DNA of 64,000 bases from Ramlibacter agri (GCF_012927085.1 NZ_JABBFX010000001.1:2852001-2916000); one strand, 5' to 3'. Shown: positions 33,878 through 45,205, numbered from the stretch's first letter. Made by a program: numbers and translations. The notes: generated from the letters alone by a model not told the origin.

Positions 33878-35008
33878 TCAAGGACGCGGTGCGCCCGTGA
33901 ACTTCACCAGGGTTCCTTCGCGCAGCGGCCCGACGTGGCCCAGGATCACGGTCGCGCCCGGCTGCACGCCGTCGACCGCCACCCAGGTGTCCTTGCCGTC
34001 GCCGCCGCGGGCGCCCGGCGTGACCGCGCGATGCGCCACCTGCTGGTTCACGACCACCTGCACGTAGGGGTTGGGCTTGTCGGTGCGCAGCGCCGACAGC
34101 GGCACGGCCAGCGCGCTGGATTGGCCCGTGGCCACCGTGCCCTGCGCGAAGAGGCCCTGGCGCAAGCCGGCGGGATCGTTGATGGCCAGGTAGGCCAGCA
34201 CGCTGCGGCTGCCCGCCTGCGCGCTCGGGTTGATGCGCACCACCTTGGCCGCGACCGGCCGCGGGCTGCCTTCCACCTGCAGGCTCGCCGCCTGGCCGAC
34301 GCGCAGCTCCAGCGAATCGGCGGCGCTGAGCGAGGCTTCCAGTTCCAGGCTGGAGAGGTCGACGATCTCCACCACCTTGCCGTCGATGGCCACGCGTTCG
34401 CCCGGCTGCGCGAGGCGTTGCGACACGATGCCGGAAATGGGCGCGCGCAGCACGGCGTCGTCCAGGCCCTTCTTCGCGAGGTCCACGGCGGCCAGCGCCG
34501 CCTGGTAGGTGGACTTCGCCGCGGCGAGGTTGTTCCACGAGGTGTCCAGGGCCGTCTTCGAGATGAAGTTCTGGTCCACCAGCGCCTTGTTGTTGGCCCA
34601 CTGGCGCTCGGCGATGTCGATCTGCGCCTTGGCCGCGTCGGCCTGTTCCTGCGCCTGCTTCAGCCGCGCCTCGGACTCGGTGCGGTCGACGCGGGCGATG
34701 ACCTGGCCGGCCTTCACCGGGTCGCCTTCGCGCACGACGAGGCCCTGCAGTTCACCCGGTACGCGCGCCTTGACGACGGCGGAATTCACCGCCCGCAGCG
34801 AGCCGGAGATCGGCAGGCCGCGCTGCAGGTCGCGCTGCTGCGCCTTCACCACGTCGGTCTGCGCCAGTTCCACGGCCGGCTGCGCCTTGGCTGCCGTGGC
34901 GGCCGCCTGCTGCGCGCGGCGCGCGCCCAGCGAGCGCATCAGGGCGCCGGCCAGCACCAGGACCACCAGCGCGACGACCACCCACTTCCACGGGACCTTG
35001 CGCGTCAT
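33878..35008 (-). CDS. RND efflux periplasmic adaptor (membrane fusion protein)
   Basis: The 376-residue adaptor has an N-terminal membrane anchor (8-26), a beta-barrel/lipoyl region ([21 protein letters not shown]), a coiled-coil hairpin (about 115-175, with [20 protein letters not shown]) and the second lipoyl half ([21 protein letters not shown]). It bridges the inner-membrane pump and the outer-membrane channel. No lipobox is visible. Its start overlaps the TetR gene end by four bases, and the pump gene follows after four bases. Confidence 0.93.
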   Translation of the reverse strand: MTRKVPWKWVVVALVVLVLAGALMRSLGARRAQQAAATAAKAQPAVELAQTDVVKAQQRDLQRGLPISGSLRAVNSAVVKARVPGELQGLVVREGDPVKAGQVIARVDRTESEARLKQAQEQADAAKAQIDIAERQWANNKALVDQNFISKTALDTSWNNLAAAKSTYQAALAAVDLAKKGLDDAVLRAPISGIVSQRLAQPGERVAIDGKVVEIVDLSSLELEASLSAADSLELRVGQAASLQVEGSPRPVAAKVVRINPSAQAGSRSVLAYLAINDPAGLRQGLFAQGTVATGQSSALAVPLSALRTDKPNPYVQVVVNQQVAHRAVTPGARGGDGKDTWVAVDGVQPGATVILGHVGPLREGTLVKFTGAPRP

Positions 35009-35676
35009 GCCTTCTTCTCCGGCACACAGAGGCCGTGCAGCAGGATCTCGACCTGCGCGTTCACGTAACGTTGCGGATCCATCGGGTAGTCCTGCGGGAT
35101 GCAGGCACCCAGCGCATGCTTGTTCATGATCAGGAAGATCATCGGCGCGATCACGCTGAAGATCGTGTATTCAATGTCGACGGCGCGGAATTCGCCGCGG
35201 TCCACGCCACGCAGCAGGATGCGCCGTACCAGCTGCATGCCGGGCTGGATCACTTCCTGGTGGTAGAAGGCCGCGATGTCGGGGAAGTTGCGCGCCTCGC
35301 TGATGATCAGCTTGGTGATGCCGGAGGCGCGGGTGGCGCCGATGCGCTCCCACCAGACGTTCAGGCAGTAGCGCACCATTTCAGCGGTGGAGCCCTCGAA
35401 GCTCTCGAACTCCTCGTTCCACTCGGCAAAGCGGCCCGAGATGTTCTCGCGCACGACCGCCTTGAACAGTTCTTCCTTGCTCGGGAAGTAGAGGAACAGC
35501 GTGCCCTTGGAGACGCCGGCGCGGGCCGCGACCTCTTCCGACCGGGTGGCGGCGAAGCCCTTCTCGACGAACAGGTCGAGGGCGGCATCGAGCAGTTCAC
35601 CCGGGCGGGCTTCCTTGCGGCGGCCGCGGCGGGGTGGGGCATCCTCGGCGCGTTCGGCGAGGGCTTTGCTGGACAT
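35005..35676 (-). CDS. TetR family transcriptional regulator of the efflux operon
   Basis: The 223-residue protein has a TetR helix-turn-helix at about 28-72 ([39 protein letters not shown]) and a ligand-binding C-terminal domain. A charged extension (residues 1-22) precedes it. It is the first gene of the RND operon and overlaps the adaptor gene, so it is probably an autorepressor. A palindromic ACTGACCGGTTATT lies 24 bases upstream of the start codon and could be its operator. Confidence 0.92.
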   Translation of the reverse strand: MSSKALAERAEDAPPRRGRRKEARPGELLDAALDLFVEKGFAATRSEEVAARAGVSKGTLFLYFPSKEELFKAVVRENISGRFAEWNEEFESFEGSTAEMVRYCLNVWWERIGATRASGITKLIISEARNFPDIAAFYHQEVIQPGMQLVRRILLRGVDRGEFRAVDIEYTIFSVIAPMIFLIMNKHALGACIPQDYPMDPQRYVNAQVEILLHGLCVPEKKA

Positions 35677-35699
35677 GGGCGTGACGGGTGGAGTTACTG

Positions 35700-35713
35700 A
35701 CTGACCGGTTATT
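35700..35713. promoter_or_regulatory. TetR-type operator-like site before the efflux operon
   Basis: ACTGACCGGTTATT is centred on ACCGGT and pairs at five of seven positions. It lies 24 bases before the TetR gene start, inside a short AT-richer stretch (TTATTAATG) that could also supply the promoter. Similar ACCGGT-centred sites are used by many AcrR-like regulators. Binding is inferred. Confidence 0.45.
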
Positions 35714-35762
35714 AATGTAGTTCCCCCAGGCCCGGCGCGTCAAGACAGCGCGACCGTAAAGC

Positions 35763-36527
35763 TCAGGACAGGCGCGCGACCTGCAACGCCAGCCACTCGC
35801 GCAGCACCTGGCGGGACAGCAGCAGCTCCACGGGTTCGGGCAGCCATCGCTGAGGGCCGGGCTTGGCGTGCGGGAAGTTCATGGGCGCGGCCACCACTTC
35901 GAAGCCGGCCGCCTGGAAGTAATGGACGGCCCGCGGCATGTGCCAGGAGTCGGTGACCACGGCGACCCGCCGGATGCCGTCCGGCTTCATGGCCTCCATC
36001 ATGTAGTTGGCGTTCTCGCGCGTGTCGCGCGAGCGGTCGTCGCGCCAGCGCAGCGACTGGCCGGTCTCGTCGCGCAGCACGGCGTCCGCCACCTGGGCTT
36101 CCGGCAATTGCGTGCTGCCCACGGCCGTCCAGCCCTGGCCGCCCGCATAGGCCAGCGGCTTGCCGGTGCGCTTGGCCAGCCAGATGGCGTAGCGCAGCCG
36201 TTCGTGGGCGGGCGCTTCCAGCTGCGGGCCGCCGCCGTATTCGGGCGCGTTCATGTTGACCGCGGCGCCCAGCACCACGATGGCCTGCACGCCCTTCAGG
36301 TCCTCCGGGCGGGCCGGTTGCACCTGCGGCAGGATCGTATGGGCGAGGCCCACGGCGACCACGTTCATCGAGAGCGCGAGCGTCACGAGGATGCCGGCCG
36401 CGGCCAGCGCCAGGCCGGCTCCGCGGCGCCGGCGCGCCCACAGCAGCCCGAGGAGGGCGAGGAGCAGGGGACCGGTCGGCGGCAGCGCCAGGCCGGCCAG
36501 GATGGGTTTGAGTTCGCCCAGTTGCAT
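35763..36527 (-). CDS. YdcF family protein (DUF218)
   Basis: The 254-residue protein has two N-terminal membrane helices (about 17-30 and 38-60) and a DUF218 domain: AIVVLGAAVNMNAPEYGGG, LAYAGGQG, RDTRENANYM and AVVTDSWHMPRAVHYF. The last two segments carry the conserved residues of the YdcF/ElyC/SanA fold. Members are linked to cell-envelope homeostasis, but the reaction is unknown. It diverges from msrA across 34 bases and lies upstream of the TetR gene on the same strand. Confidence 0.88.
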   Translation of the reverse strand: MQLGELKPILAGLALPPTGPLLLALLGLLWARRRRGAGLALAAAGILVTLALSMNVVAVGLAHTILPQVQPARPEDLKGVQAIVVLGAAVNMNAPEYGGGPQLEAPAHERLRYAIWLAKRTGKPLAYAGGQGWTAVGSTQLPEAQVADAVLRDETGQSLRWRDDRSRDTRENANYMMEAMKPDGIRRVAVVTDSWHMPRAVHYFQAAGFEVVAAPMNFPHAKPGPQRWLPEPVELLLSRQVLREWLALQVARLS

Positions 36528-36561
36528 GGCCCGCGATGCTAAAGCGTCTTAAAGTGTGGGC

Positions 36562-37101
36562 ATGAGCGACACCCAATCCATCGTCCTGGGCGGCGGCTGC
36601 TTCTGGTGCACGGAAGCGGTCTACAAGGAAGTGCGCGGCGTCACCGACGTCGAATCCGGCTACAGCAACGGCGGCTCCGGGCGCCCGAGCTACGAACAGG
36701 TGTGCAGCGGGAACACGGGCTACGCCGAGGTCGTGAAGCTGGCCTACGACCCGGCGCAGGTCAGCACGCGGCAACTGCTGGAGATCTTCTTCGTCGTGCA
36801 CGACCCGACCCAGCTGAACCGGCAGGGCAACGACGTCGGCACGCAGTACCGCAGCGGCATCTTCTACACGACGCCGGAGCAGAAGCAGGTGGCCGAGGAC
36901 ATCATCCGCGAGCTCACCGACGAAAAGGTCTATGGCAAGGCCATCGTCACCGAGGTCGCGCCGCTGGCGAACTACTGGCCGGCGGAGGAGTACCACCAGG
37001 ACTTCTTCGAGCGGAATCCGACCCAGGGCTATTGCATGGCGGTCGCGGCGCCCAAGGTGGCGAAGTTCCGCAAGACCTTCACCGCCCTGCAGAAGCCCTG
37101 A
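36562..37101 (+). CDS. msrA: Peptide-methionine (S)-S-oxide reductase
   Basis: The 179-residue enzyme repairs methionine-S-sulfoxide. The catalytic motif GGGCFWC (10-16) contains Cys13; later segments [31 protein letters not shown] and [10 protein letters not shown] are family signatures. Reduction is by thioredoxin. The ATG at 36562 is preferred over a GTG two codons upstream. The stop codon shares its last A with the start of the SMR transporter gene, so the two are coupled. Confidence 0.95.
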   Translation: MSDTQSIVLGGGCFWCTEAVYKEVRGVTDVESGYSNGGSGRPSYEQVCSGNTGYAEVVKLAYDPAQVSTRQLLEIFFVVHDPTQLNRQGNDVGTQYRSGIFYTTPEQKQVAEDIIRELTDEKVYGKAIVTEVAPLANYWPAEEYHQDFFERNPTQGYCMAVAAPKVAKFRKTFTALQKP

Positions 37102-37421
37102 TGGCCTGGGTGGTGCTGTTCGTCGCCGGGCTGTTCGAGGTGACCTGGGCGATCGGCCTGAAGTACACGGAAGGCTTCACGCGCTTCTGGCCTTCCGTCG
37201 GCACGGTGGCCGCCATGGTGGCCAGCGTGCTGCTGCTCGGCTGGGCGATGCGCACGCTGCCGGTGGGCACGGCCTACGCGGTGTGGACCGGGATCGGTGC
37301 ACTCGGGACGGTGATCCTCGGCATCGTGCTGTTCGGCGAGCCGTCGACGATCGCCCGGCTGGTCTGCATTGGCCTGATCCTGGCGGGGATCGTGGGATTG
37401 AAGGTCACGCACGGCGGATAG
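37101..37421 (+). CDS. SMR family transporter (SugE/Gdx-like)
   Basis: The 106-residue protein has four membrane helices and the conserved glutamate Glu13 in [16 protein letters not shown]. The sequence WAIGLKY with the following Gly-Phe/Thr is closer to SugE/Gdx, which export guanidinium or quaternary ammonium compounds, than to EmrE. It acts as an antiparallel dimer. It overlaps the msrA stop codon by one base and is probably translated from the same message. Confidence 0.88.
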   Translation: MAWVVLFVAGLFEVTWAIGLKYTEGFTRFWPSVGTVAAMVASVLLLGWAMRTLPVGTAYAVWTGIGALGTVILGIVLFGEPSTIARLVCIGLILAGIVGLKVTHGG

Positions 37422-37485
37422 GCGATCGCCTCATCGCCGCCTAATTCTTCCCGCACTACATTCCGCGGTTCAAGGAGGAACCGCG

Positions 37486-37944
37486 ATGCCCACGTTGAAC
37501 GTCAATGGCAAGGACCTGCCGGTCGATGCCGACCCTTCCACGCCCGTGCTCTGGGCCCTGCGCGACACGCTGGGGCTGACGGGAACCAAATTCGGCTGCG
37601 GCCAGGCGCTGTGCGGCGCCTGCACCGTGCACATCGACGGCACGGCCACCCGCAGCTGCATCACGCCGATTTCCGCCGTCGCCGGACGCAAGATCACCAC
37701 CATCGAAGCGGTCGGCAACGACCGCGTGGGCCGCGCCGTGGAGGCGGCCTGGGTGAAGCACGACGTCGCCCAGTGCGGCTACTGCCAGAGCGGGCAGGTG
37801 ATGAGCGCTACGGCATTGCTTCAGATGAAGAAGAAGCCGACCGACGCCGACATCGACGCCGCCATGGCCGGCAACATCTGCCGCTGCGGCACCTATGCCC
37901 GCATCCGTGCGGCGATCCACGACGCCGCCGGCCAGCTGGCCTGA
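37486..37944 (+). CDS. iorA: Isoquinoline 1-oxidoreductase-type [2Fe-2S] subunit
   Basis: The 152-residue protein is the small iron-sulfur subunit of a molybdenum hydroxylase. The plant-type cluster ligands are Cys38, Cys43, Cys46 and Cys58 ([10 protein letters not shown]), and the second cluster uses Cys97, Cys100, Cys132 and Cys134 (QCGYC, ICRCG). It passes electrons from the molybdopterin subunit encoded 13 bases downstream. AAGGAGG precedes the ATG. No FAD subunit is encoded here, as in the two-subunit isoquinoline oxidoreductase type. Confidence 0.9.
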   Translation: MPTLNVNGKDLPVDADPSTPVLWALRDTLGLTGTKFGCGQALCGACTVHIDGTATRSCITPISAVAGRKITTIEAVGNDRVGRAVEAAWVKHDVAQCGYCQSGQVMSATALLQMKKKPTDADIDAAMAGNICRCGTYARIRAAIHDAAGQLA

Positions 37945-37957
37945 AGAGGAGGACGCC

Positions 37958-40186
37958 ATGCATTTCCCCACCTCGCAGCAACTGCCGCCGGCCCTGCGCG
38001 ACCGCCTGGCCCCCGCGCCGCAAGACAGCGGCGTGCAACGCCGCAGCTTCCTGAAGATCGCTGCCGGGACCGGCTTCGCCCTCGGCGCCTTCCCCTTCGC
38101 CGCGGGCGCGCAGCAGGCGACTGCCGCCAGCGGGCTCAAGCCCTTCCAGCAGCCGGCCGCCTTCGTGCGCATCGCGCCGGACGGCATCGTCACCGTCACG
38201 GTCAACCGGCTGGAGTTCGGCCAGGGCACGCACACCGGGCTGCCGCTGGTGCTGGCGGAAGAACTCGATGCCGACTGGTCCAAGGTCCGCAGCGCGCACG
38301 GCGACGCCAATCCGGCCTATGCCGACCCGCTGTTCGGCATGCACCTAACCGGCGGCTCGAACTCCATCCACAACTCCTACACGCAATACCGCGAACTGGG
38401 CGCCCGCACGCGCGCCATGCTGGTCGCGGCGGCCGCTGCGCAATGGAAGACGGACGCCACCGGCCTGCGCACCGAGCGTGGCTTCGTGGTCGGCCCGGGC
38501 GGGCGCAAGCTGTCCTATGGCGAACTGGCCGAGGCCGCGATGCAGCAGCCGGTGCCGGAGCAGGTGGGCCTCAAGGACCCGAAGCAGTTCCGCCTGATCG
38601 GCAAGCCCACCGGCCGGCTCGACGCGCGCGCCAAGTCCAGCGGCCAGCAGTCCTATGGCATCGACGTGCGCCTGCCCGGCATGCTGACGGCGGTGGTCGC
38701 GCGTCCGCCCGTGTTCGGCGCCAGGCTGCGGTCGGTGGACGACAGCGCTGCCAAGGCGGTGAAGGGCGTGAAGGCGGTGCTGCGCGTGCCGGTCGACCGC
38801 GGCGGCGAAGGCGTGGCCGTGATCGCTGACGGCTACTGGCCGGCCAGGCAGGCCCGCGAGGCGCTCAAGCTCGATTGGGACACGGCCGCTGTCGGCAAGC
38901 CCGACACCACGGCCTTGCTGGCGCAGTACCGGGAGCTGGCGCGCCAGCCGGGGCGGAAGAAGTTCGATGCCGACATGACGCCGCTGGCCAATGCGCCGCA
39001 GAAGATCAGCGCCGAATTCGTGTTCCCCTATCTCGCCCACGCGCCGATGGAGCCGCTGAACTGCACCGTCACCTTCGACGGCAGCAAGGCGGAACTCTGG
39101 ATGGGAACGCAGATGCCCGGGCTGGACGCGATGGCCGCGGCCAGGACGCTGGGCGTGGATCCGCAGGCGGTGCAGGTGCACACGCAGATGGCGGGCGGCG
39201 GCTTCGGCCGGCGCGCCATCCCCACCAGCGACTACGTGGTCGAGGCTTGCAACGTCGCCAAGGCGGCGCGCGCCGCGGGCGTCAATGCGCCCGTGCGGAC
39301 CTTGTGGAGCCGCGAGGACGACGTCCGTGGCGGCTACTACCGGCCGATGCACGTGCACCGGGCGGAGATCGCGTTCGACGCGCAGGGCAACATCCTCGCC
39401 TGGGACCACGTCATCGTCGGCCAGTCCATCCTCAAGGGCTCGCCCTTCGAGGAATTCATGGTCAAGGACGGCATCGATTCCACGATGGTCGAGGGCATGA
39501 AGGAACCCTACGAACTGCCGATGCGGTTGACCGCGCACCACACCGACGTCAACGTGCCGGTGCTGTGGTGGCGCAGCGTGGGCTCGACCCACACGGCCTA
39601 CGCGATGGAGACGCTGCTGGACGAAGTGGCGCGCGCGACGAAGCAGGACCCGGTGGCGCTGCGCCTGAAGCTCCTGGGCGGCAAGCATCCGCGCCACGAG
39701 GCGGCGCTGAAGCTCGCGGTGGAGCGCAGCGGCTACGGCAAGCGCAAGCTGCCAGCGGGCCATGCCTGGGGCGTCGCGATGCACGAGTCCTTCAGCTCGG
39801 TGGTGGCCTACGTGGTCGAAGCTTCCGCGGACAAGGGCGTGCCGAAGCTGCACAACGTGACGGCCGGCGTGCATTGCAACCTGGCGGTGAACCCGCTGTC
39901 GGTGGAAGCGCAGGTGCAGGGCGCCGCGCTGATGGGCCTGGGCATGTGCCTGCCCGGCGCGGCGATCACGCTGAAGGACGGAGTGGTGCAGCAGTCGAAC
40001 TTCGGCGACTACCCGGTGGCCCGCATCACCGACATGCCGAAGATCGCGGTGCACATCGTCCCGAGCGCCGACGCGCCCACCGGCATGGGCGAACCCGGCG
40101 TGCCGCCTCTGGCACCGGCCTTCGCCAACGCGATCGCACGCATCACCGGCAAGACGCCGCGGGAACTGCCTTTCGCGGCGGTGTAG
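37958..40186 (+). CDS. iorB: Isoquinoline 1-oxidoreductase-type molybdopterin subunit
   Basis: The 742-residue protein is the large, molybdenum-cofactor-binding subunit. A Tat signal peptide (RRSFLK at 28-33, then a hydrophobic stretch to about residue 51) indicates export with the cofactor already bound. Further segments include AGGGFGRRA and the C-terminal TGMGEPGVPPLAPA with the catalytic glutamate. Family members hydroxylate N-heterocycles or oxidise aldehydes; the substrate here is unknown. GAGGAGGA precedes the ATG. A 115-bp palindromic repeat begins at the base after the stop codon. Confidence 0.9.
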   Translation: MHFPTSQQLPPALRDRLAPAPQDSGVQRRSFLKIAAGTGFALGAFPFAAGAQQATAASGLKPFQQPAAFVRIAPDGIVTVTVNRLEFGQGTHTGLPLVLAEELDADWSKVRSAHGDANPAYADPLFGMHLTGGSNSIHNSYTQYRELGARTRAMLVAAAAAQWKTDATGLRTERGFVVGPGGRKLSYGELAEAAMQQPVPEQVGLKDPKQFRLIGKPTGRLDARAKSSGQQSYGIDVRLPGMLTAVVARPPVFGARLRSVDDSAAKAVKGVKAVLRVPVDRGGEGVAVIADGYWPARQAREALKLDWDTAAVGKPDTTALLAQYRELARQPGRKKFDADMTPLANAPQKISAEFVFPYLAHAPMEPLNCTVTFDGSKAELWMGTQMPGLDAMAAARTLGVDPQAVQVHTQMAGGGFGRRAIPTSDYVVEACNVAKAARAAGVNAPVRTLWSREDDVRGGYYRPMHVHRAEIAFDAQGNILAWDHVIVGQSILKGSPFEEFMVKDGIDSTMVEGMKEPYELPMRLTAHHTDVNVPVLWWRSVGSTHTAYAMETLLDEVARATKQDPVALRLKLLGGKHPRHEAALKLAVERSGYGKRKLPAGHAWGVAMHESFSSVVAYVVEASADKGVPKLHNVTAGVHCNLAVNPLSVEAQVQGAALMGLGMCLPGAAITLKDGVVQQSNFGDYPVARITDMPKIAVHIVPSADAPTGMGEPGVPPLAPAFANAIARITGKTPRELPFAAV

Positions 40187-40301
40187 AACTTCCGGACGCA
40201 AAGGGCGCAAAAGGACGCGAAGGACGCAAAAAAAATCAAGAAGGTTCTTGAACCCTTTTGCGACCTTTGCGTAACCTTTGCGGCTTTTGCGTCCGGAAGT
40301 T
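40187..40301. repeat. 115-bp hairpin-forming intergenic repeat
   Basis: The element is bounded by AACTTCCGGACGCAAA (40187-40202) and its exact reverse complement (40286-40301). Inside, the left arm carries tandem GGACGCAAAGG-like units and the right arm their complements (CCTTTTGCGACC-like units). The centre has TCAAGAA-GG-TTCTTGA (40236-40251). The whole can fold into one long hairpin with some mismatches. Similar GACGCAAAGG units are common in intergenic regions of related genomes, so a dispersed repeat that also ends transcription is likely. Confidence 0.75.
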
Positions 40302-40319
40302 CCTGCCTTCCTGCCTTCG

Positions 40320-40970
40320 CTACGGAGCCAGCCGCTCCCTGACCCAGGCGCCATCGCGCTGGGTATACCGCAGCCGGTCATGCAGCCGGCTCTTGCGGCC
40401 TTGCCAGAACTGCCATTCGTCCGGCACCAGCCGGTAGCCGCCCCAGTGCGGCGGCCGCGGTGGGCTGAGGAGGAATTGCGCGCTGTACTTCGCGGCGTTG
40501 GCCACCAGCACGCCGCGGCCGGAGATCACCTGGCTTTGCGGGCTGGCCCAGGCGCCGATGCGCGAGTCCAGCGGCCGGCTGGCGAAGTAGGCGTCGCTTT
40601 CTTCCGCGCTGGTTTTCTCCACGCGGCCTTCGATGCGCACCACCCGCTCCAACTCGACCCAGTGGAACTGCAGCGCGGCAAACGGGTTGCCGGCCAGTTC
40701 CTGGCCCTTGCGGCTGTCGTAGTTGGTGTACCAGACGATGCCGCGCTGGTCGTAGCCCTTGATCAGCACGATGCGCGTGCTGGGGCGCAGGTCGCCGCCC
40801 ACGGTGGCCACGGTCATCGCATTCGGTTCGGGAACCTGGGCCTTGATCGCCTCGGCCAGCCACTGGTCGAACTGCAGCAAGGGGTCGGCCTGCGAGGCCT
40901 CCTCGCTCAGTTCGGCGCGCTCGTAGCTCTTGCGCAGGTCGGCGATCTGCTGGGAGGTGCTGCTGCTCAT
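40320..40970 (-). CDS. pdxH: Pyridoxamine/pyridoxine 5'-phosphate oxidase
   Basis: The 216-residue FMN enzyme makes pyridoxal 5'-phosphate. Signatures include [31 protein letters not shown] [16 protein letters not shown], the dimer-interface [18 protein letters not shown] and the C-terminal [16 protein letters not shown]. The ATG at 40970 places these at normal distances; the open frame continues upstream without family similarity. It diverges from the MocA-like gene by 33 bases. Confidence 0.94.
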   Translation of the reverse strand: MSSSTSQQIADLRKSYERAELSEEASQADPLLQFDQWLAEAIKAQVPEPNAMTVATVGGDLRPSTRIVLIKGYDQRGIVWYTNYDSRKGQELAGNPFAALQFHWVELERVVRIEGRVEKTSAEESDAYFASRPLDSRIGAWASPQSQVISGRGVLVANAAKYSAQFLLSPPRPPHWGGYRLVPDEWQFWQGRKSRLHDRLRYTQRDGAWVRERLAP

Positions 40971-41003
40971 GCGGGGATTCTCGCATCGGTGCACACTCGC
41001 GGC

Positions 41004-41540
41004 GTGGAAACCCCGACCCCCATCGTGCTCGTGCTCGCCTCCGGCCGCGGCGAACGCTTCGTCGCTTCCGGCGGCCGCGGCTCCAAGCTGCAGGCGCTGC
41101 TGGCCGGCCAGACCGTGCTGGAGCGCACCTTGGCCGCCGTACGTGCGAGCGGGCTGCCCTGGCACGTGGAAGACGCGGGCCATCCGGGCATGGGCGACTC
41201 CATCGCGGCCGCGGTGCGCGCCACGCGTGGTGCTGCCGGTTGGCTGGTGCTGCCGGGCGACTTGCCACTGATCGCGCCGGAGTCGCTGCGCGCTGTCGCG
41301 GCAGCGCTGCGGCAGTCCACCGTGGTGCTGCCTTTCCACGAAGGGCAGCGCGGCCATCCGGTCGGCTTCGGCGCCGTGCACGTACACGCGCTCACGGAGC
41401 TGGAAGGCGCCGAAGGTGCAGCGGCCATCGTGTGCCAGGCCAAGCCCTTGCGCCTCGACCTCGACGATGCCGGCATCGTCGCCGACATCGACACGCTGGC
41501 CGACCTTGCTGCCGCGGAGCAGCGCCTGCTCAAGTCCTGA
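41004..41540 (+). CDS. MocA/MobA-like molybdenum cofactor nucleotidyltransferase
   Basis: The 178-residue protein is a GT-A-fold nucleotidyltransferase of the MocA/MobA group. [12 protein letters not shown] (8-19) is the NTP loop and [10 protein letters not shown] (near 78-87) the metal-binding segment. MocA-type enzymes attach CMP to molybdopterin for hydroxylases such as the IorAB pair encoded one kilobase upstream, so that is the likely role. The start is a GTG at 41004. Its last 11 bases overlap the convergent superoxide dismutase gene. Confidence 0.75.
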   Translation: METPTPIVLVLASGRGERFVASGGRGSKLQALLAGQTVLERTLAAVRASGLPWHVEDAGHPGMGDSIAAAVRATRGAAGWLVLPGDLPLIAPESLRAVAAALRQSTVVLPFHEGQRGHPVGFGAVHVHALTELEGAEGAAAIVCQAKPLRLDLDDAGIVADIDTLADLAAAEQRLLKS

Positions 41541-42054
41541 GGATAGGCCCGCAGGCCAGCCGCGGCCCCGAGTTGCCGGCCGGCTGCGAGGTGAAGTCGT
41601 CGCGGTCGCGGTGCACGACCACGCCCTTGCCGAGGATATCGTTCGGGCCGCCGCCGCCGATGGTGGCGTTCTCGACCAGGAAGCTGAAATGGGCGACCCC
41701 ATTGGCGTCCGGCTTCAGCGAGGCGAGGTCGCCCGTGTGGTGCGGGCTGGAGCCGATCATGCCGTGCGGCTGCCTGGTCGGATTCCAGTGGCCGCCCGCG
41801 CTGCTGCCGTCGGGGCTGGAGCAGTCGCCCTTCTCGTGGATGTGGAAGCCGTTCTCCCCGCTGCCGGGCAGGCCGCGCACTTCGCCGGCGACCAGCACGC
41901 TGCTGCCACGCTGCTCGAACTTGACGATGCCGCTGGTGGTGCTGCCCTGCGTGGGCGACAGCGTGGCGACGGCACCTTGCTTGTCGCCCCACCAGGACGC
42001 GCAGCCGGCAAGCGCGACGACGAGGACGGCCGGCAACAGGAGGGTCTTGTTCAT
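41530..42054 (-). CDS. sodC: Cu/Zn superoxide dismutase, lipoprotein
   Basis: The 174-residue protein has a lipoprotein signal with lipobox LAGC (Cys18), so it is probably anchored to an envelope membrane. The metal ligands are conserved: [15 protein letters not shown] (His-x-His), HHTGDL, and [10 protein letters not shown] near the C terminus. Cys residues in GDC and LACG should form the usual disulfide. It destroys periplasmic superoxide. It lies five bases downstream of the ChaC-like gene stop side on the same strand. Confidence 0.92.
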   Translation of the reverse strand: MNKTLLLPAVLVVALAGCASWWGDKQGAVATLSPTQGSTTSGIVKFEQRGSSVLVAGEVRGLPGSGENGFHIHEKGDCSSPDGSSAGGHWNPTRQPHGMIGSSPHHTGDLASLKPDANGVAHFSFLVENATIGGGGPNDILGKGVVVHRDRDDFTSQPAGNSGPRLACGPILRT

Positions 42055-42058
42055 GGTT

Positions 42059-42661
42059 CTACTTTACGCCTGAGGAATGTTCGATGAGCCGCAGCAGCCG
42101 CTCGAGATTGCGGTCGCGGATGTCGTGCCGGCGCAGCTCCTCCAGCGTGCGGTGCGCGTAGTCGAGCGTGGTGCCGTACTTGCCAGTGGCTTCTGCAAAG
42201 ATGGCGCGGTACTCGTCTTCGCTGAGCTCGCCGGTATGGCTGGGGCTCCGGCGCGACAGCGTGAAGGCCAGCGCCTTGACCGGGCCTTGGCCGGTATCGG
42301 CGGGCAGCCAGCGCGGGTCGTATACGGCCATCGCCATCTCGCGGCCCCACAGCTGGGCCAGTGTCTCGGCGCCGCGTTCGCGGGCCACGCGGAACACCAT
42401 GCCGCGGCAGCAGCCGCCGCTCAGCAGCCCAAAGACCAGGCCGGGCCGTTCGGGCGTGCCGCGGTTGATGCGGCTCCACATCTTCAACGCCCGGTGCCAG
42501 CCATGCACGCGGGCCGGCCGCCGCTCTTCGAAATCGAACTCGGGCCGCCAGATGAGCGAGCCGTAGCCGAAGACCCACAGGTCCTCGTCCCCGCCCCATT
42601 CCTGCAGCGCCTGCGAGAGCATCTGCTGCGGGTCGCGCAGCGGCTTCAGCACTTCCGTCAT
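42059..42661 (-). CDS. ChaC-like gamma-glutamylcyclotransferase
   Basis: The 200-residue protein belongs to the ChaC family, which degrades glutathione to 5-oxoproline and Cys-Gly. FGYGSLIWRPEF (31-42) is the substrate-binding start, and GLVFGLLSGGCCRGMVFRV follows. The catalytic glutamate is expected in the middle third, but was not assigned. The ATG at 42661 puts the motif at the normal distance. It lies four bases upstream of sodC on the same strand, an oxidative-stress pairing, and diverges from edd. Confidence 0.88.
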   Translation of the reverse strand: MTEVLKPLRDPQQMLSQALQEWGGDEDLWVFGYGSLIWRPEFDFEERRPARVHGWHRALKMWSRINRGTPERPGLVFGLLSGGCCRGMVFRVARERGAETLAQLWGREMAMAVYDPRWLPADTGQGPVKALAFTLSRRSPSHTGELSEDEYRAIFAEATGKYGTTLDYAHRTLEELRRHDIRDRNLERLLRLIEHSSGVK

Positions 42662-42678
42662 GAAACCCGAATGTAGTT

Positions 42679-42696
42679 GGTAACCGGTTCGTAACC
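42679..42696. promoter_or_regulatory. Repeated GTAACC element between the ChaC-like gene and edd
   Basis: GGTAACC (42679-42685) and CGTAACC (42690-42696) form an imperfect direct repeat with AACCGGTT at its centre. The element lies 54 bases before the edd start and 18 bases before the divergent start. It faintly resembles gluconate-repressor sites (GTTACCGG) but does not form a full palindrome. A regulatory role is a guess. Confidence 0.25.
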
Positions 42697-42749
42697 CCGA
42701 AGGGCAGGTACCAGGCGTAGCATGCATGGAACAAAGTTACCGGATTTCC

Positions 42750-44557
<1,808 letters not shown>

Positions 44558-44567
<10 letters not shown>

Positions 44568-45205
44568 GTACGAGCAACCCGACGGCGCTGGAGGTCATGC
44601 AGGACGCGCCGGTCATCCCGGTGATCGTGCTGCAGGACGTCGCCCATGCCGTGCCGCTGGCGCGTGCGCTGGTGGCCGGCGGCATCCGCATGCTGGAGGT
44701 GACCTTGCGCACCCCGGTGGCGCTGGCGTGTATCGAGAAGATCGCCAAGGAGGTCCCGGACGCCGTGGTCGGCGCCGGCACCGTGCGCAGCGCCGCCGAC
44801 GCCCAGGCCGCGCAACTGGCCGGCGCCCGCTTCGCCGTGAGCCCTGGCTACATCCATGCCATCGGCAAGGCCTGCCACGACCTCGGCCTGGCGCTGCTGC
44901 CCGGCGTCGCCACCGGCAGCGAGATCCTGGCGGCGCAGGAAGACGGCTACCAGCAGCTGAAGTTCTTCCCGGCCCTGCAGGCCGGCGGGCCGGCCATGCT
45001 GAAGGCCTGGCACGGTCCCTTCAACGACGTGCTCTTCTGCCCCACCGGCGGCGTGTCGACGGCCAATGCCGGCGAGTTCCTGGCGCTGCCCAACGTCGCC
45101 TGCGTGGGCGGCTCGTGGCTGACACCCGCCGACGCCGTCGCCCGTGGCGACTGGGACCGCATCACACAGCTCGCCGCGGAAGCCGCGCGCCTGCCGCGCG
45201 CATGA
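44558..45205 (+). CDS. eda: KDPG aldolase (2-dehydro-3-deoxy-phosphogluconate aldolase)
   Basis: The 215-residue class I aldolase splits KDPG to pyruvate and glyceraldehyde 3-phosphate. The Schiff-base lysine is Lys135 in LKFFPA, with Glu47 and Arg51 in LEVTLRTP and the phosphate loop GGVST at 164-168. GAGGAAGGAG precedes the ATG. It overlaps edd by ten bases and the following hydrolase by four bases (ATGA), so the three are one operon that completes the Entner-Doudoroff pathway. Confidence 0.95.

Noticed and set aside
30976..33900. A 974-codon open frame on the plus strand opposite the RND pump gene.
   Set aside because: It mirrors the pump gene, is rich in His, Arg, Val and Ala as expected from antisense GC-rich codons, and shows no domain.
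40187..40301. A CRISPR array, because of short repeated units.
   Set aside because: The units are 9-12 bases, contiguous, in inverted orientation on two arms and have no spacers; they form a hairpin repeat instead.
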